64,000 bases of DNA from Oligella sp050920755 (GCF_050920755.1 NZ_CP158480.1:1860001-1924000), one strand, 5' to 3'; counted from the first letter of the stretch, positions 9,540 to 16,671 are shown. Made by a program: numbers and translations. Notes: generated by a model from the letters alone, not told the origin.

Positions 9540-9806
9540 ATGAAGAGATCACGATATACTGATAGCCAAATTATGGCGATTCTTAAACAAGCCGAAGCCG
9601 GTACGCCAGTGCCGGAGCTGTGCCGGGAGCATGGCATGAGCAGCGCCACGTTCTACAAGTGGCGTGCTAAATACGGTGGCATGGATGCCTCCATGATGTC
9701 TCGCCTTAAAGAGCTTGAGGCGGAGAATCAACGTCTTAAAAAGATGTATGCCGAAGAGCGCCTGAAGGCTGAGATCGCTCGCGAGGCCATCGAAAAAAAG
9801 TGGTAA
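9540..9806 (+). CDS. IS407-group transposase OrfA
   Basis: An 88-residue DNA-binding protein. The N-terminal helix-turn-helix (TDSQIMAILKQAEAG, CREHGMSSATFYKW) is followed by a leucine-zipper-like helix (LKELEAENQRLKKMYAEERL) ending REAIEKKW. The ribosome site AAAGGAAATTCA precedes the ATG. A run of seven A (GAAAAAAAG) just before the stop is a plausible slippery site for -1 frameshifting into orfB to make the OrfAB transposase. Confidence 0.93.
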   Translation: MKRSRYTDSQIMAILKQAEAGTPVPELCREHGMSSATFYKWRAKYGGMDASMMSRLKELEAENQRLKKMYAEERLKAEIAREAIEKKW

Positions 9807-10651
9807 CGCCATCTCGACGCAAAGAGATGGCGCAACGTGCGGTCACGCAATTTAGAGCGAGTATACGAGTGGCATGCGAGGTATTTAGCATCAGCCAAAG
9901 CTGCTATTACTACCGGCCTAAACAAGCCGATGAGAACGAGGTCATTGCTGACTGGTTGATTCGATTAACTACCGCTCAACGTAACTGGGGCTTTGGCCTA
10001 TGTTTTCTGTATTTACGAAATATTAAGGGCTTTAAATGGAACCACAAACGAGTCTATCGAATCTACCGCGAGCTCGAGTTAAACTTACGTATCAAGCCTA
10101 AGAAACGTATTGTACGTGAGCGCCCTGAGGCACTCGGGACTGCGACTGCGATTAATCAAGTGTGGTCGATGGATTTTATGCATGACCAGCTGGCTGACGG
10201 TCGTAGTTTGCGTTTATTTAACGTGATTGATGACTTTAACCGTGAGGGTTTGGGCATCGAGGTAGACTTCTCTTTGCCTGCAGAGCGAGTCACAAGAGTG
10301 TTGGATCAAATCATCGAGTGGCGAGGCAAGCCTGCGTGTCTACGATGTGACAATGGACCGGAATACATCAGTAAAACACTCTTAGAATGGGCAGCTAAGC
10401 GGCATATCACGTTGATTCACACTCAGCCCGGTAATCCACAACAAAACGGCTATGTCGAGCGCTATAATCGGACGGTACGTTATGACTGGTTAACCCAGAA
10501 TCTCTTTGATAGTCTAGAAGAAGTTCAGCACGGAGCCACTGCTTGGCTCTGGACTTATAATAACGAACGCCCCAACATGGCATTAGGTGGCATTACACCA
10601 AGGCAAAAATTACATCAACATAAATTTAATTCTACTGCCAACTGCTGTTAA
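9800..10651 (+). CDS. IS407-group transposase OrfB
   Basis: A 283-residue integrase-core protein overlapping orfA by seven bases, with a GTG as first possible start. It is normally produced as an OrfAB fusion by frameshifting at the A7G run. Catalytic DDE residues are seen in VWSMDFMHD, RCDNGPEYIS and QQNGYVERYNRTVR. An HTH_21-like segment (CEVFSISQSCYYYRPK) lies near the N-terminus. No disruption is visible. Confidence 0.92.
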   Translation: MVTPSRRKEMAQRAVTQFRASIRVACEVFSISQSCYYYRPKQADENEVIADWLIRLTTAQRNWGFGLCFLYLRNIKGFKWNHKRVYRIYRELELNLRIKPKKRIVRERPEALGTATAINQVWSMDFMHDQLADGRSLRLFNVIDDFNREGLGIEVDFSLPAERVTRVLDQIIEWRGKPACLRCDNGPEYISKTLLEWAAKRHITLIHTQPGNPQQNGYVERYNRTVRYDWLTQNLFDSLEEVQHGATAWLWTYNNERPNMALGGITPRQKLHQHKFNSTANCC

Positions 10652-10667
10652 AAATGGGGGGATTACC

Positions 10668-10671
10668 CCAC
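10668..10671. repeat. 4-bp target duplication (right) of the inner IS
   Basis: CCAC directly following GGATTACC, matching 9477-9480. Confidence 0.85.
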
Positions 10672-10869
10672 CGTTCGATAGCCGTAGGAAGGATTCTCCT
10701 CAATCAGCTGTTTAATAGGGCTTACCAAACGCGCTTGGAGTTTGGGCGCGGATTTCTTAACGGGCTGATAGTAGAAAGTCCGTCGTGGGACGCCAAACCG
10801 GCGGCACAGCTTTGCAATGGATACCTCATAGCCATCCTCTTTTAATCCCTGCCGGATGGCTTCAATCAT
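10668..10869 (-). pseudogene. IS3-family OrfB, 5' part
   Basis: First ~67 residues of the outer element's OrfB (MIEAIRQGLKEDGYEVSIAKLC...SYGYRTV), containing the HTH_21 region (RRFGVPRRTFYYQP). The start ATG overlaps the OrfA stop in ATGA, so it is translationally coupled. It is cut by the inner IS after the threonine/valine codons. The remaining catalytic part lies at 8851-9476. Confidence 0.88.
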
Positions 10870-11186
10870 TTCTCTTCCTCGTCCAACAGGGATTGCAACT
10901 TTTTTCCGGCACGTATCTCCAACATCGCCTCACCATAGGCTTCTTGTAGATCTTTCACCTTACGCTCATATTGCTCTCGAATATCGTGAGGTTTAGCTCG
11001 TAGGGCATTCTCCATGCCCTCAGTGGCCTCCTCAACCCACCCTTCAATCTCGGAAGGGGATAAATCATAGGCCCGACTCGCTTCCGAAACGGTGGTTATA
11101 CCTTTAAAAATATCTAACACTAACGCACTTTTACGCTTGGCTGTCCAACGACGATTCTCTGACTTCATCTCTGTACTCATGGTCAA
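10866..11186 (-). CDS. IS3-family OrfA with DUF1153-type HTH domain
   Basis: A 106-residue protein, RRWTAKRKSALVLDIFKG...VSEASRAYDLSPSEIEGWVEEA, the DUF1153/HTH form of OrfA. A C-terminal coiled coil follows (REQYERKVKDLQEAYGEAMLEIRAGKKL). Translation may begin at the third residue (MSTEM). It appears intact but is now orphaned from a functional OrfB. Confidence 0.88.
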   Translation of the reverse strand: MTMSTEMKSENRRWTAKRKSALVLDIFKGITTVSEASRAYDLSPSEIEGWVEEATEGMENALRAKPHDIREQYERKVKDLQEAYGEAMLEIRAGKKLQSLLDEEEK

Positions 11187-11280
11187 ATTTTCTCCATAAT
11201 ATCAAATTAAGACCTGAGCAGGTTTTTACTGGGTCATTACAAACGTCCGCACCTCAACTCGTAAAATAATCTTCATAAGA

Positions 11281-11402
11281 TTATCCTAAGCGATCCACAA
11301 ACATAAAAGAGCCAATGGGCGCTTTTTGTCCACCCCCTTTTTGATGATTGTTAGTGCAATTGGGGCACACAATACATACATTTTCGGCATAAAGCGGAGG
11401 CA
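11281..11402 (-). pseudogene. C-terminal remnant of an unrecognised protein with a CxxCPNC motif
   Basis: An open frame of about 39 codons ending at TAA 11281-11283 reads PPLYAENVCIVCPNC, then a Gly/Lys-rich stretch, then IGSFMFVDRLG. C-IVCPNC resembles a zinc-ribbon or HNH-type cysteine cluster. The frame is cut on its 5' side by the relic IS end at ~11402. Coding character is inferred from residue composition only, and the family is not identified. Confidence 0.35.
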
Positions 11403-11506
11403 ATGACACACGGCACTTTTTGCTCAGATTATGCCGCTAGAGATTCTCTAACGTCAACGGACGACTTCATAGCCAAGGATTGGTGTGGCGCTGACGGTTA
11501 TAAAAA
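11402..11506 (-). mobile_element. Relic left end of the DUF1153-type IS3 element
   Basis: About 105 bases closely resemble 8826-8930 of the outer IS3 element. The shared order is AATGACnCnnCACTTT-TGCTCA, CCGCTA, CTCT, ACTTCATA-CCAAGGA-TGGTGTGG and GGTTnTAAAA. It corresponds to the OrfB C-terminus (HQRPHQSLGMKSP) plus the terminal repeat, with many substitutions and gaps. It is an older, decayed insertion of the same family. Confidence 0.75.
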
Positions 11507-11533
11507 TTAACGCAAATTTAATTTCTAACGAAA

Positions 11534-11938
11534 TTAGCTAAATGCCATAAACAAATATAATACTATGGCAAAGCCAAACACGCTAAGCACGAATAAACCC
11601 ATCAACTTATCTGTCTCGTCCTTATACTTCTGAAGCTTTAATACGCGTTCTTTATCCAATACATACGCAATGCGCTTTTGAAAGCGTTTATGTTCTTCGA
11701 TACCCTCAACCCTATTTTCTTCTAACTTATCCTCCCCTACCTTTTTTTTAGAAATAGCATGGTTCGGATTTTCTTTAACAAAACGAGTTACCTTTTTCGG
11801 GGCAGTTTTTAGAGTAGGCTCTTGCCTTAAATTCTCTTTGGGAAAAACCATTACCCCCAACCTAGGCTCATCACTTAGGGTGTGGTTATCATTTATTTTT
11901 GATTTCATTAGCAACTCTCTTTTTCTTTTTTCCTCCAA
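11534..11938 (-). CDS. Unknown tail-anchored membrane protein
   Basis: 134 residues, no family recognised. Residues 1-105 are very polar and Lys/Glu-rich with coiled-coil potential (EDKLEENRVEGIEEHKRFQKRI). The C-terminal ~22 residues form one hydrophobic helix (LMGLFVLSVFGFAIVLYLFMAF), so it is probably a tail-anchored inner-membrane protein with a cytoplasmic domain. An internal ATG at residue 11 (MKSKINDNH) is an alternative start. Codons are AT-rich compared with the core genes of the window. It lies in the accessory island next to IS remnants. Confidence 0.5.
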   Translation of the reverse strand: MEEKRKRELLMKSKINDNHTLSDEPRLGVMVFPKENLRQEPTLKTAPKKVTRFVKENPNHAISKKKVGEDKLEENRVEGIEEHKRFQKRIAYVLDKERVLKLQKYKDETDKLMGLFVLSVFGFAIVLYLFMAFS

Positions 11939-12054
11939 ATAACGTGAATCGTCATAAAATGCTTTATAAATGGCGTCTAAGAACGTTTAAAGCAAATTAA
12001 GAAAGGCGTTGTTTTTCTTGGAAGATTAAAAACTTATTTGAGAATAAAGAAGAA

Positions 12055-12094
12055 GCCCCTACGAAACTTACCTTTCATAGGGGCCATTTTTTTT
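12055..12094 (+). terminator. Strong plus-strand terminator with no gene before it
   Basis: GCCCCTACGAAA (12055-12066) and TTTCATAGGGGC (12073-12084) form a 12-bp stem with one mismatch, followed by eight T. No plus-strand gene ends here. It could end a small RNA starting in 11940-12050, or be left from a lost gene. Confidence 0.7.
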
Positions 12095-12829
12095 AAAGAG
12101 AACACCATGATCTAATTTCCATCTTTTTCACTGGCGGTTGAGTAATTTCACCTAACCCATAGTTACTTTTACTCAACATCAGATTATGATCAATTATTAA
12201 TTTATCGATGAATCAACAAGGTGTCAAGCTTTTTCATTATTACCCTACTTTTTTGTTGATTTTCGTCTTTTTACTACCACTGCGGTAGCTTAATATCACC
12301 TCTCGCTGTGCCGTTATTTTTAGGCTATTTTTTTCACCCACTGCGTAAATAAAGCTTAATTGTTTTTCTACAGAAGGGGTAGCCCCCTTACTCTTAATTT
12401 CAAAGAAAAACTATTCTTTTTTCTAAATTATTAATGTAAACAGAATAAGCCTTACCCAATTTTCTCAGGTAGTTGTATCGCTCCTTTTACTTCTTATAAG
12501 AGTTTTACATTTGTAAAATTAATTCGAGTTCACAATCATGCCCATTTTTACAAATGCTCTTGCCCTATGTGTCAATATAAACCTAAGGCATGTACTTTTA
12601 AAATAACCTACAAATTAGAGCGTTCAGTAAAATCAAATGTCAAAGCCGGTCCACGGCAATTTAATCTCACCTCAGCAAGCGATTATAAAAACAACTGAAC
12701 TAATTGAATTGTCACTCAAAAACCGTTAACATGTCCCGCTCTAAAATTGCGTTAAAGCAAGTAATTAATTAAAATTAAACTATATATTTTAAATATCGCT
12801 TTACCAAAATACTAAAGAAATATATATTT
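12095..12829. other. 735-base AT-rich stretch without a recognised gene
   Basis: No convincing gene. A perfect interrupted palindrome, TTTTACA-TT-TGTAAAA, occurs at 12503-12518. An open plus-strand frame of about 90 codons ends at ~12698 (TGA). It contains CSCPMCQYKPKAC but has no early start codon, so it may be a cysteine-rich relic. The final ~80 bases before 12830 are extremely AT-rich and could hold the promoter of the nuclease gene. Confidence 0.4.
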
Positions 12830-13330
12830 ATGACTTTCTTTCTTATCATGGCCGTACTTATCGTAGTGCCTACCTATTTGGTCATTAAGCAACTACGGCA
12901 CGAACACGAATTCAAAGAATACTATCAGATTATTGAGGGCGAGAATTTGCCTGAAATTTTTCAACAAAGCACGCTTTTTTTAAATGAGGAAGATATTAGC
13001 TGCCAAAAACCTTTAAATTTATATGGTCGTGTGGATCAAGTGTTTAAAACACCTGACGGAACGCTTATACTTTTAGATACAAAAACCCGTCCCAATCATC
13101 AGCTGCACTCTGACGATATCTTACAATTGTCGGTTTATGCCATGATTTTAAAAAACGGCAATTACGGTCACCCGGTACATAACTTTGGATTTATCCGTAC
13201 CGTTGTAAAAAAAGAACCTTATCAGCGGACTGTGAAATATTTTTATGTAAAACTTTACTCGGAAAATGAAATCTTAGAAATCCAGCGGTTAAACCAACAA
13301 AAAAAAGAAGAGGAAAATAATCATGCTTAG
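12830..13330 (+). CDS. Membrane-anchored RecB/Cas4-like PD-(D/E)XK nuclease
   Basis: 166 residues. An N-terminal hydrophobic helix (residues 2-19) is followed by a soluble domain carrying the RecB/Cas4-type signature in order. The elements are GRVDQ (D69), a beta-hairpin, LLDTKT (D83, K85), and QLSVYA (Q99, Y103). These are the metal-binding and motif-III/QxxxY elements of the PD-(D/E)XK superfamily. Nuclease activity is inferred from motifs only. The stop overlaps the next gene's start by eight bases (ATGCTTAG), so the two are translationally coupled. It is AT-rich and sits in an IS-bounded island. Its role is unknown; defence, plasmid/ICE processing or envelope-associated DNA handling are possible. 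Confidence 0.6.
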   Translation: MTFFLIMAVLIVVPTYLVIKQLRHEHEFKEYYQIIEGENLPEIFQQSTLFLNEEDISCQKPLNLYGRVDQVFKTPDGTLILLDTKTRPNHQLHSDDILQLSVYAMILKNGNYGHPVHNFGFIRTVVKKEPYQRTVKYFYVKLYSENEILEIQRLNQQKKEEENNHA

Positions 13331-13910
13331 AGCGTTAGCCACCTATCTTTTCCTATTTTTCGTTATCGATACAATGCAGCACGTAAGCAATATCGATGTT
13401 TTTAGTAACCTATACTTTTATCTACCTGTTGCCCTTATTTTAAGCGCATTACTCACCATCATTACGCAGTATAAAATCCCTGCTCAATTGGTTATTTTTA
13501 TCTATGTTTTGGTTATTGTACCTAATTTAAACTCGCTTAACGCATTCATTCAAAATGTCTTTTTACTTATCATTGCTTTTATCGCAATGCTCGGTCACTA
13601 CTGGTTTAGTTATCTTATGAAAGGCCTCTACTATGATGACTACAAACCTGCAAGCAGAGAGATTAACTACCACATCAAAACCAATCAAACGTTTAATAAG
13701 AAAAAAGATAAAGAAAAAGTAAAAGAAAAACAAAAAGAAGAAAATGAAGAAAATGATTGGGACTATGGTTGGAAAAACGCTTGGGACGATGATTATTTTG
13801 ATAATCACCGTGTTGGCAGTATAGCCTTTTTTTATAACCCTGTTTACAGTAATTTTCCTGAAAATGCTTTTTATTCTGATTCTTCTGAAAATATTTGGAA
13901 TAATGACTAA
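13323..13910 (+). CDS. Unknown multi-pass membrane protein with charged C-terminal tail
   Basis: 195 residues, family not recognised. Three to four hydrophobic segments lie in residues 1-100 (around 3-18, 30-48, 52-70 and 76-98). A Lys/Glu-rich coiled-coil-like tract follows (KKKDKEKVKEKQKEENEEN, ~125-145), then an aromatic/acidic tail rich in W, Y, D and N. It overlaps the upstream nuclease gene by eight bases and is followed by a good terminator, so the two form a compact operon and probably work together at the membrane. Confidence 0.6.
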   Translation: MLRALATYLFLFFVIDTMQHVSNIDVFSNLYFYLPVALILSALLTIITQYKIPAQLVIFIYVLVIVPNLNSLNAFIQNVFLLIIAFIAMLGHYWFSYLMKGLYYDDYKPASREINYHIKTNQTFNKKKDKEKVKEKQKEENEENDWDYGWKNAWDDDYFDNHRVGSIAFFYNPVYSNFPENAFYSDSSENIWNND

Positions 13911-13934
13911 TATCCTATAACTGTAAATGAACTT

Positions 13935-13966
13935 AACCCCTCTATTAAAGAGGGGTTTGTTTTTGT
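13935..13966 (+). terminator. Terminator of the nuclease/membrane-protein pair
   Basis: AACCCCTCT (13935-13943) pairs with AGAGGGGTT (13949-13957) around an ATTAA loop and is followed by TGTTTTTGTT. Confidence 0.85.
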
Positions 13967-13986
13967 TCGTTAATTTATCATTGAAA

Positions 13987-14133
13987 TTAACGATGTAACA
14001 ACGGTGTAGGATCAATTTTTCCAGCCGGATTGTTCCAATTATTCATGGCTAACCATTCAAAGTGTAAGTGATTTCCTTTTGATCTGCCGGTATTACCGAC
14101 AGAACCGATTTCTTTTCCTGCTTCAATTACATT
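13987..14133 (-). pseudogene. C-terminal remnant of an M23 (LytM-type) peptidase
   Basis: Reading from the IS boundary, about 48 codons are open to TAA at 13987-13989. They read NVIEAGKEIGSVGNTGRSKGN, then HLHFEW, then an Asn/Trp-rich segment, then GKIDPTPLLHR. The GNTGRSKGNHLHFE block is the hallmark C-terminal zinc-ligand motif (HxH) of M23 glycyl-glycine endopeptidases acting on peptidoglycan. The frame ends abruptly at the left end of the adjacent IS, so the N-terminal part, with the first zinc ligands, is gone. The fragment is non-functional. Confidence 0.75.
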
Positions 14134-14181
14134 GTAGTCCCCCCATTTTTAGGAACACCTTTTAGTGGAATGATATGGATT

Positions 14182-15000
14182 TTAAGCCGCTTTAAGTCGC
14201 GGGGGTACACCTCCTATAGCCATGTTAGGCCGTACGTTATTATACTGCCATTGCCATTGGGTGACTAGCAACTCAGCTTGCTCCAATGAGTCAAAGATAT
14301 ACATATTTAAAAGCTCCTCCCTGACAGTTCGGTTAAATCGCTCAATATAGGCATTTTGATAGGGCTTGCCGGGCTGAATGTAGTTCAGACGAATGCCTTG
14401 ACTTTCAGTCCATGAGATCAGTCGTTCTGAGATATACTCAGGACCATTGTCAACTCGTATCTCTTTAGGCTTTCCACGCTGCTCAATCGTGCGCTCTAGG
14501 TATCGAATCACCTGCTCGCTCGGAATAGATAAGGCAACATCCATGGCTAACGCTTCTCGGTTGAAATCATCAATGACGTTCAATAAACGTAGTCTACGGC
14601 CATCGGCTAGTGCATCACTCATAAAATCCATTGACCATACCTGATTAGCAGCTGTGGGCACAGCCAGTGGCGCTGGCTGCTTTCGTTGAAGGCGTAGACG
14701 AGGTTTAATACGTAAGTTCAATGCTAACTCCTTGTAGATGCGGTAAACACGCTTATGATTCCAAACAGCGCCTTGGACATTTCTAAGATAGAAAAAGCAT
14801 AGCTTAAAGCCCCAGCGCTTATTGGCTTGGGTAAGTTTAATCAAGCAATCGGCAATCTGCTCGTCCTCAGCCTTTCCTTTACTTTGATAGTAATAACTTG
14901 ATGTGCTAATACCCACCGTTCGGCAAGCTAACCTGACAGCAAAACCTTGACGTGATACAAGTGTTCTTGCCATCGCTTTTCGTAGCGATGGCTTTACCAC
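14182..15000 (-). CDS. IS407-group transposase OrfB
   Basis: 272 residues with DDE motifs VWSMDFMSD, RVDNGPEYIS and NAYIERFNRTVREE. An N-terminal HTH_21-like segment (CRTVGISTSSYYYQSK) is present. It overlaps orfA by seven bases; GTG is the first possible start, but it is usually made as an OrfAB frameshift fusion. Diverged from the OrfB at 9800-10651, so it is a distinct IS species and not another copy. Confidence 0.9.
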   Translation of the reverse strand: MVKPSLRKAMARTLVSRQGFAVRLACRTVGISTSSYYYQSKGKAEDEQIADCLIKLTQANKRWGFKLCFFYLRNVQGAVWNHKRVYRIYKELALNLRIKPRLRLQRKQPAPLAVPTAANQVWSMDFMSDALADGRRLRLLNVIDDFNREALAMDVALSIPSEQVIRYLERTIEQRGKPKEIRVDNGPEYISERLISWTESQGIRLNYIQPGKPYQNAYIERFNRTVREELLNMYIFDSLEQAELLVTQWQWQYNNVRPNMAIGGVPPRLKAA

Positions 15001-15260
15001 TTTCCCTCAAGTAGTTCCTTTCGCGCCTCGGAAACTAGCCGCTCCTCAGCATAAAGCTTCTTAAGCTTCGCATTCTCTTCCTGTAGGCGTTTTAGCTCAT
15101 TGAGCATTGACGAGTCCATGCCGGCATATTTGCTACGCCATTTGTAAAAAGCAGATTGGCTCATGCCGTGCTCACGACACAATTCAGCAACGCTCACGCC
15201 GCTCTCATGCTGTTTAAGAATAGATAAGATTTGTCGCTCGGTAAATTGTTTTCTACGCAT
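14994..15260 (-). CDS. IS407-group transposase OrfA
   Basis: 88 residues from the ATG at 15260 (MRRKQFTERQILS), which follows AAAGGAA. An upstream in-frame ATG at 15284 would add eight residues but has no ribosome site and differs from family starts. HTH (CREHGMSQSAFYKW) and leucine-zipper helix (LKRLQEENAKLKKLYAEERL) are present. It is paired with the overlapping orfB. Confidence 0.9.
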   Translation of the reverse strand: MRRKQFTERQILSILKQHESGVSVAELCREHGMSQSAFYKWRSKYAGMDSSMLNELKRLQEENAKLKKLYAEERLVSEARKELLEGKW

Positions 15261-15339
15261 GAAAAATTCCTTTAAATTTAACAAATAGTTTAACGAAATT
15301 TTCCACTCATCGGTGTTTCGATTTTAGGGGAGTATTACC

Positions 15340-15619
15340 ACTCGAGCTCGCGGTAGATTCGATAGACTCGTTTGTGGTTCCATTTAAAGCCCTTAATATT
15401 TCGTAAATACAGAAAACATAGGCCAAAGCCCCAGTTACGTTGAGCGGTAGTTAATCGAATCAACCAGTCAGCAATGACCTCGTTCTCATCGGCTTGTTTA
15501 GGCCGGTAGTAATAGCAGCTTTGGCTGATGCTAAATACCTCGCATGCCACTCGTATGCTCGCTCCAAATTGCGTGACCGCACGTAGCGCCATCTCTTTGC
15601 GTCGAGACGGCGCTACCAC
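15340..15619 (-). pseudogene. OrfB fragment of truncated IS407-type copy
   Basis: About 93 residues matching the N-terminal part of the 9800-10651 OrfB (RRKEMA-RAVTQF...HKRVYRIYRELE). The frame ends in the neighbouring IS end at 15335-15339. The catalytic DDE region is completely missing. Confidence 0.88.
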
Positions 15620-15879
15620 TTTTTTTCGATGGCCTCGCGAGCGATCTCAGCCTTCAGGCGCTCTTCGGCATACATCTTTTTAAGACGTTGATTCTCCGCT
15701 TCAAGCTCTTTAAGGCGAGACATCATGGAGGCATCCATGCCACCGTATTTAGCACGCCACTTGTAGAACGTGGCGCTGCTCATGCCATGCTCCCGCACAG
15801 CTCCGGCACTGGCGTACCGGCTTCGGCTTGTTTAAGAATCGCCATAATTTGGCTGTCGGTATATCGTGATCTTTTCATT
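15613..15879 (-). pseudogene. Frameshifted OrfA of truncated IS407-type copy
   Basis: Compared with copy 1, a single C is missing in GAGCTGTGCCGGGAGC (here GAGCTGTGCGGGAGC, near 15795). This shifts the frame within CREHGMSS. The start at 15879 and the downstream part (from 15798) are otherwise conserved, so no full OrfA is made. Confidence 0.85.
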
Positions 15880-15980
15880 GAATTTCCTTTATAGAAAATT
15901 CTACCTTAAATCACTACGGTTTTGAGGGGAGATTACCAACTATCTTGACAAATACCGCCCTTTTGGACGATTAAATCAAA

Positions 15981-16241
15981 TCAAAAGGTTTTTGAGGGCG
16001 CTAATAGCGTTGTGCCAAAGTCGGTAAAGAAAAAAATAAAAAATAAAACAAAACCAACCACAACCAGAAACCATTTTATTATTTCTAAAATGTTTAGAAT
16101 ATCGGCTTCATAAGGTTTTTTCTTTGACTCTAACCCCATTACCGCTACTTTTTTTATGATAAAGAAAATCGTGTGATAAAACGCAAAAGCCATTAAAAAA
16201 AGAGGGATAAAAGCGATCGTATTAAAAAATTTAAGTGCCAC
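15981..16241 (-). CDS. Unknown small membrane protein with two helices
   Basis: 86 residues, no family recognised. Hydrophobic segments at about 6-28 (FNTIAFIPLFLMAFAFYHTIF) and 53-75 (EIIKWFLVVVGFVLFFIFFF) flank a polar loop (ESKKKPYEADILN). The ribosome site is probably AAAGGAATAA upstream of the ATG. It lies next to the truncated IS and 5' of where the lost M23 peptidase gene may have been, so it could have belonged to the same lost operon. Confidence 0.5.
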   Translation of the reverse strand: MALKFFNTIAFIPLFLMAFAFYHTIFFIIKKVAVMGLESKKKPYEADILNILEIIKWFLVVVGFVLFFIFFFTDFGTTLLAPSKTF

Positions 16242-16660
16242 TTTTGTTTATTCCTTTTTTATTGTTATTAATTATTGAATGTCAAATTTATGTTCTGCAT
16301 TTAAATGTAATTTCTTTGTATTCAAATACTTAATACTAATACCGTAGTATGATTTACAGATCAATTAATTCTTATGTGAAATGATTTTCTTGTTGCATAA
16401 AAACAAAAAACTACACGCTAATTTCCTATAATGCGATAAGAAACCAAACATTTGCTTCTTTGCTGCATCCCTTAACTGCATAGGTTCTGCATTTCGCCAA
16501 TCTATTTTAGCAGCATTGCCTTGGCGTGGTAATTAATCCACTTTTAATAGCAATTAACAGTAGAGTTATATTTTAATGTATGTTTAAATAATTTTTAACT
16601 CGGTGTGCTAAAATAGTTGCCGACTTTGATATTCAAGGTTGTTATTGAAAAGGGTAACGA
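16242..16660. other. AT-rich intergenic stretch
   Basis: About 420 bases between two divergent small membrane-protein genes. It probably holds both promoters. A TACTAATACCGTAGTA imperfect palindrome lies near 16333-16348. No gene or known element seen. Confidence 0.4.
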
Positions 16661-16671
16661 GGTGCTAAAAA

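Larger units (their letters stand above)
9481..10667 (+). mobile_element. Intact IS407-group IS3-family element (copy 1)
   Basis: A 1187-base element with ends GGTAATCCTCCCA... and ...TGGGGGGATTACC (imperfect inverted repeats), flanked by CCAC duplications. It carries overlapping orfA and orfB in the usual -1 arrangement. It lies inside orfB of the older IS3 element. A partial, mutated second copy is at 15340-15937. All expected parts are present, so this copy may be mobile. Confidence 0.92.
8823..11241 (-). mobile_element. IS3-family element (DUF1153 OrfA type), interrupted by a second IS
   Basis: Bounded by perfect 13-base inverted repeats, TGTAATGACCCAG (8823-8835) and CTGGGTCATTACA (11229-11241). 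It carries OrfA (10866-11186) and OrfB on the minus strand. OrfB is split by an IS407-group element at 9481-10667. Without the insert the element would be about 1.23 kb. No target duplication is visible (left flank CAAGG, right flank AACGT), which fits a deletion or rearrangement next to it. Confidence 0.9.
14133..15339 (-). mobile_element. IS407-group IS3-family element, second type
   Basis: About 1.2 kb. The right end is GGGGAGTATTACC (to 15339); the left end reads TGTAGTCCCCCCATTTTTA and aligns with the 3' end of the other IS407-type element. It carries orfA and orfB on the minus strand. The right side is embedded in a different IS407-type copy (15340-15937), but the left side abuts the M23 remnant. 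Half of the host IS and the M23 gene's front are therefore missing, which suggests an IS-adjacent deletion. Left boundary uncertain by 1-3 bases. Confidence 0.82.
15340..15937 (-). mobile_element. Truncated IS407-group copy (same species as 9481-10667)
   Basis: 598 bases almost identical to the first half of the intact copy: the left terminal repeat (ending GAGATTACC at 15937), all of orfA and about the first third of orfB. It is cut after CTCGAGT where the second-type IS inserted. Its other half is nowhere in the window. Confidence 0.88.

Noticed and set aside
10654..10845. Plus-strand 63-codon frame at the inner IS right end
   Set aside because: It crosses the IS boundary and is antisense to orfB of the outer IS.
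12208..12288. 26-codon hydrophobic peptide frame
   Set aside because: No ribosome site, no terminator, and very short; not supportable.
13563..14015. 150-codon minus-strand open frame rich in Ile/Phe
   Set aside because: It is antisense to the membrane-protein gene and its terminator; the Lys-rich tract of that gene gives the poly-Phe reading on the other strand. The real minus-strand remnant is the M23 fragment.
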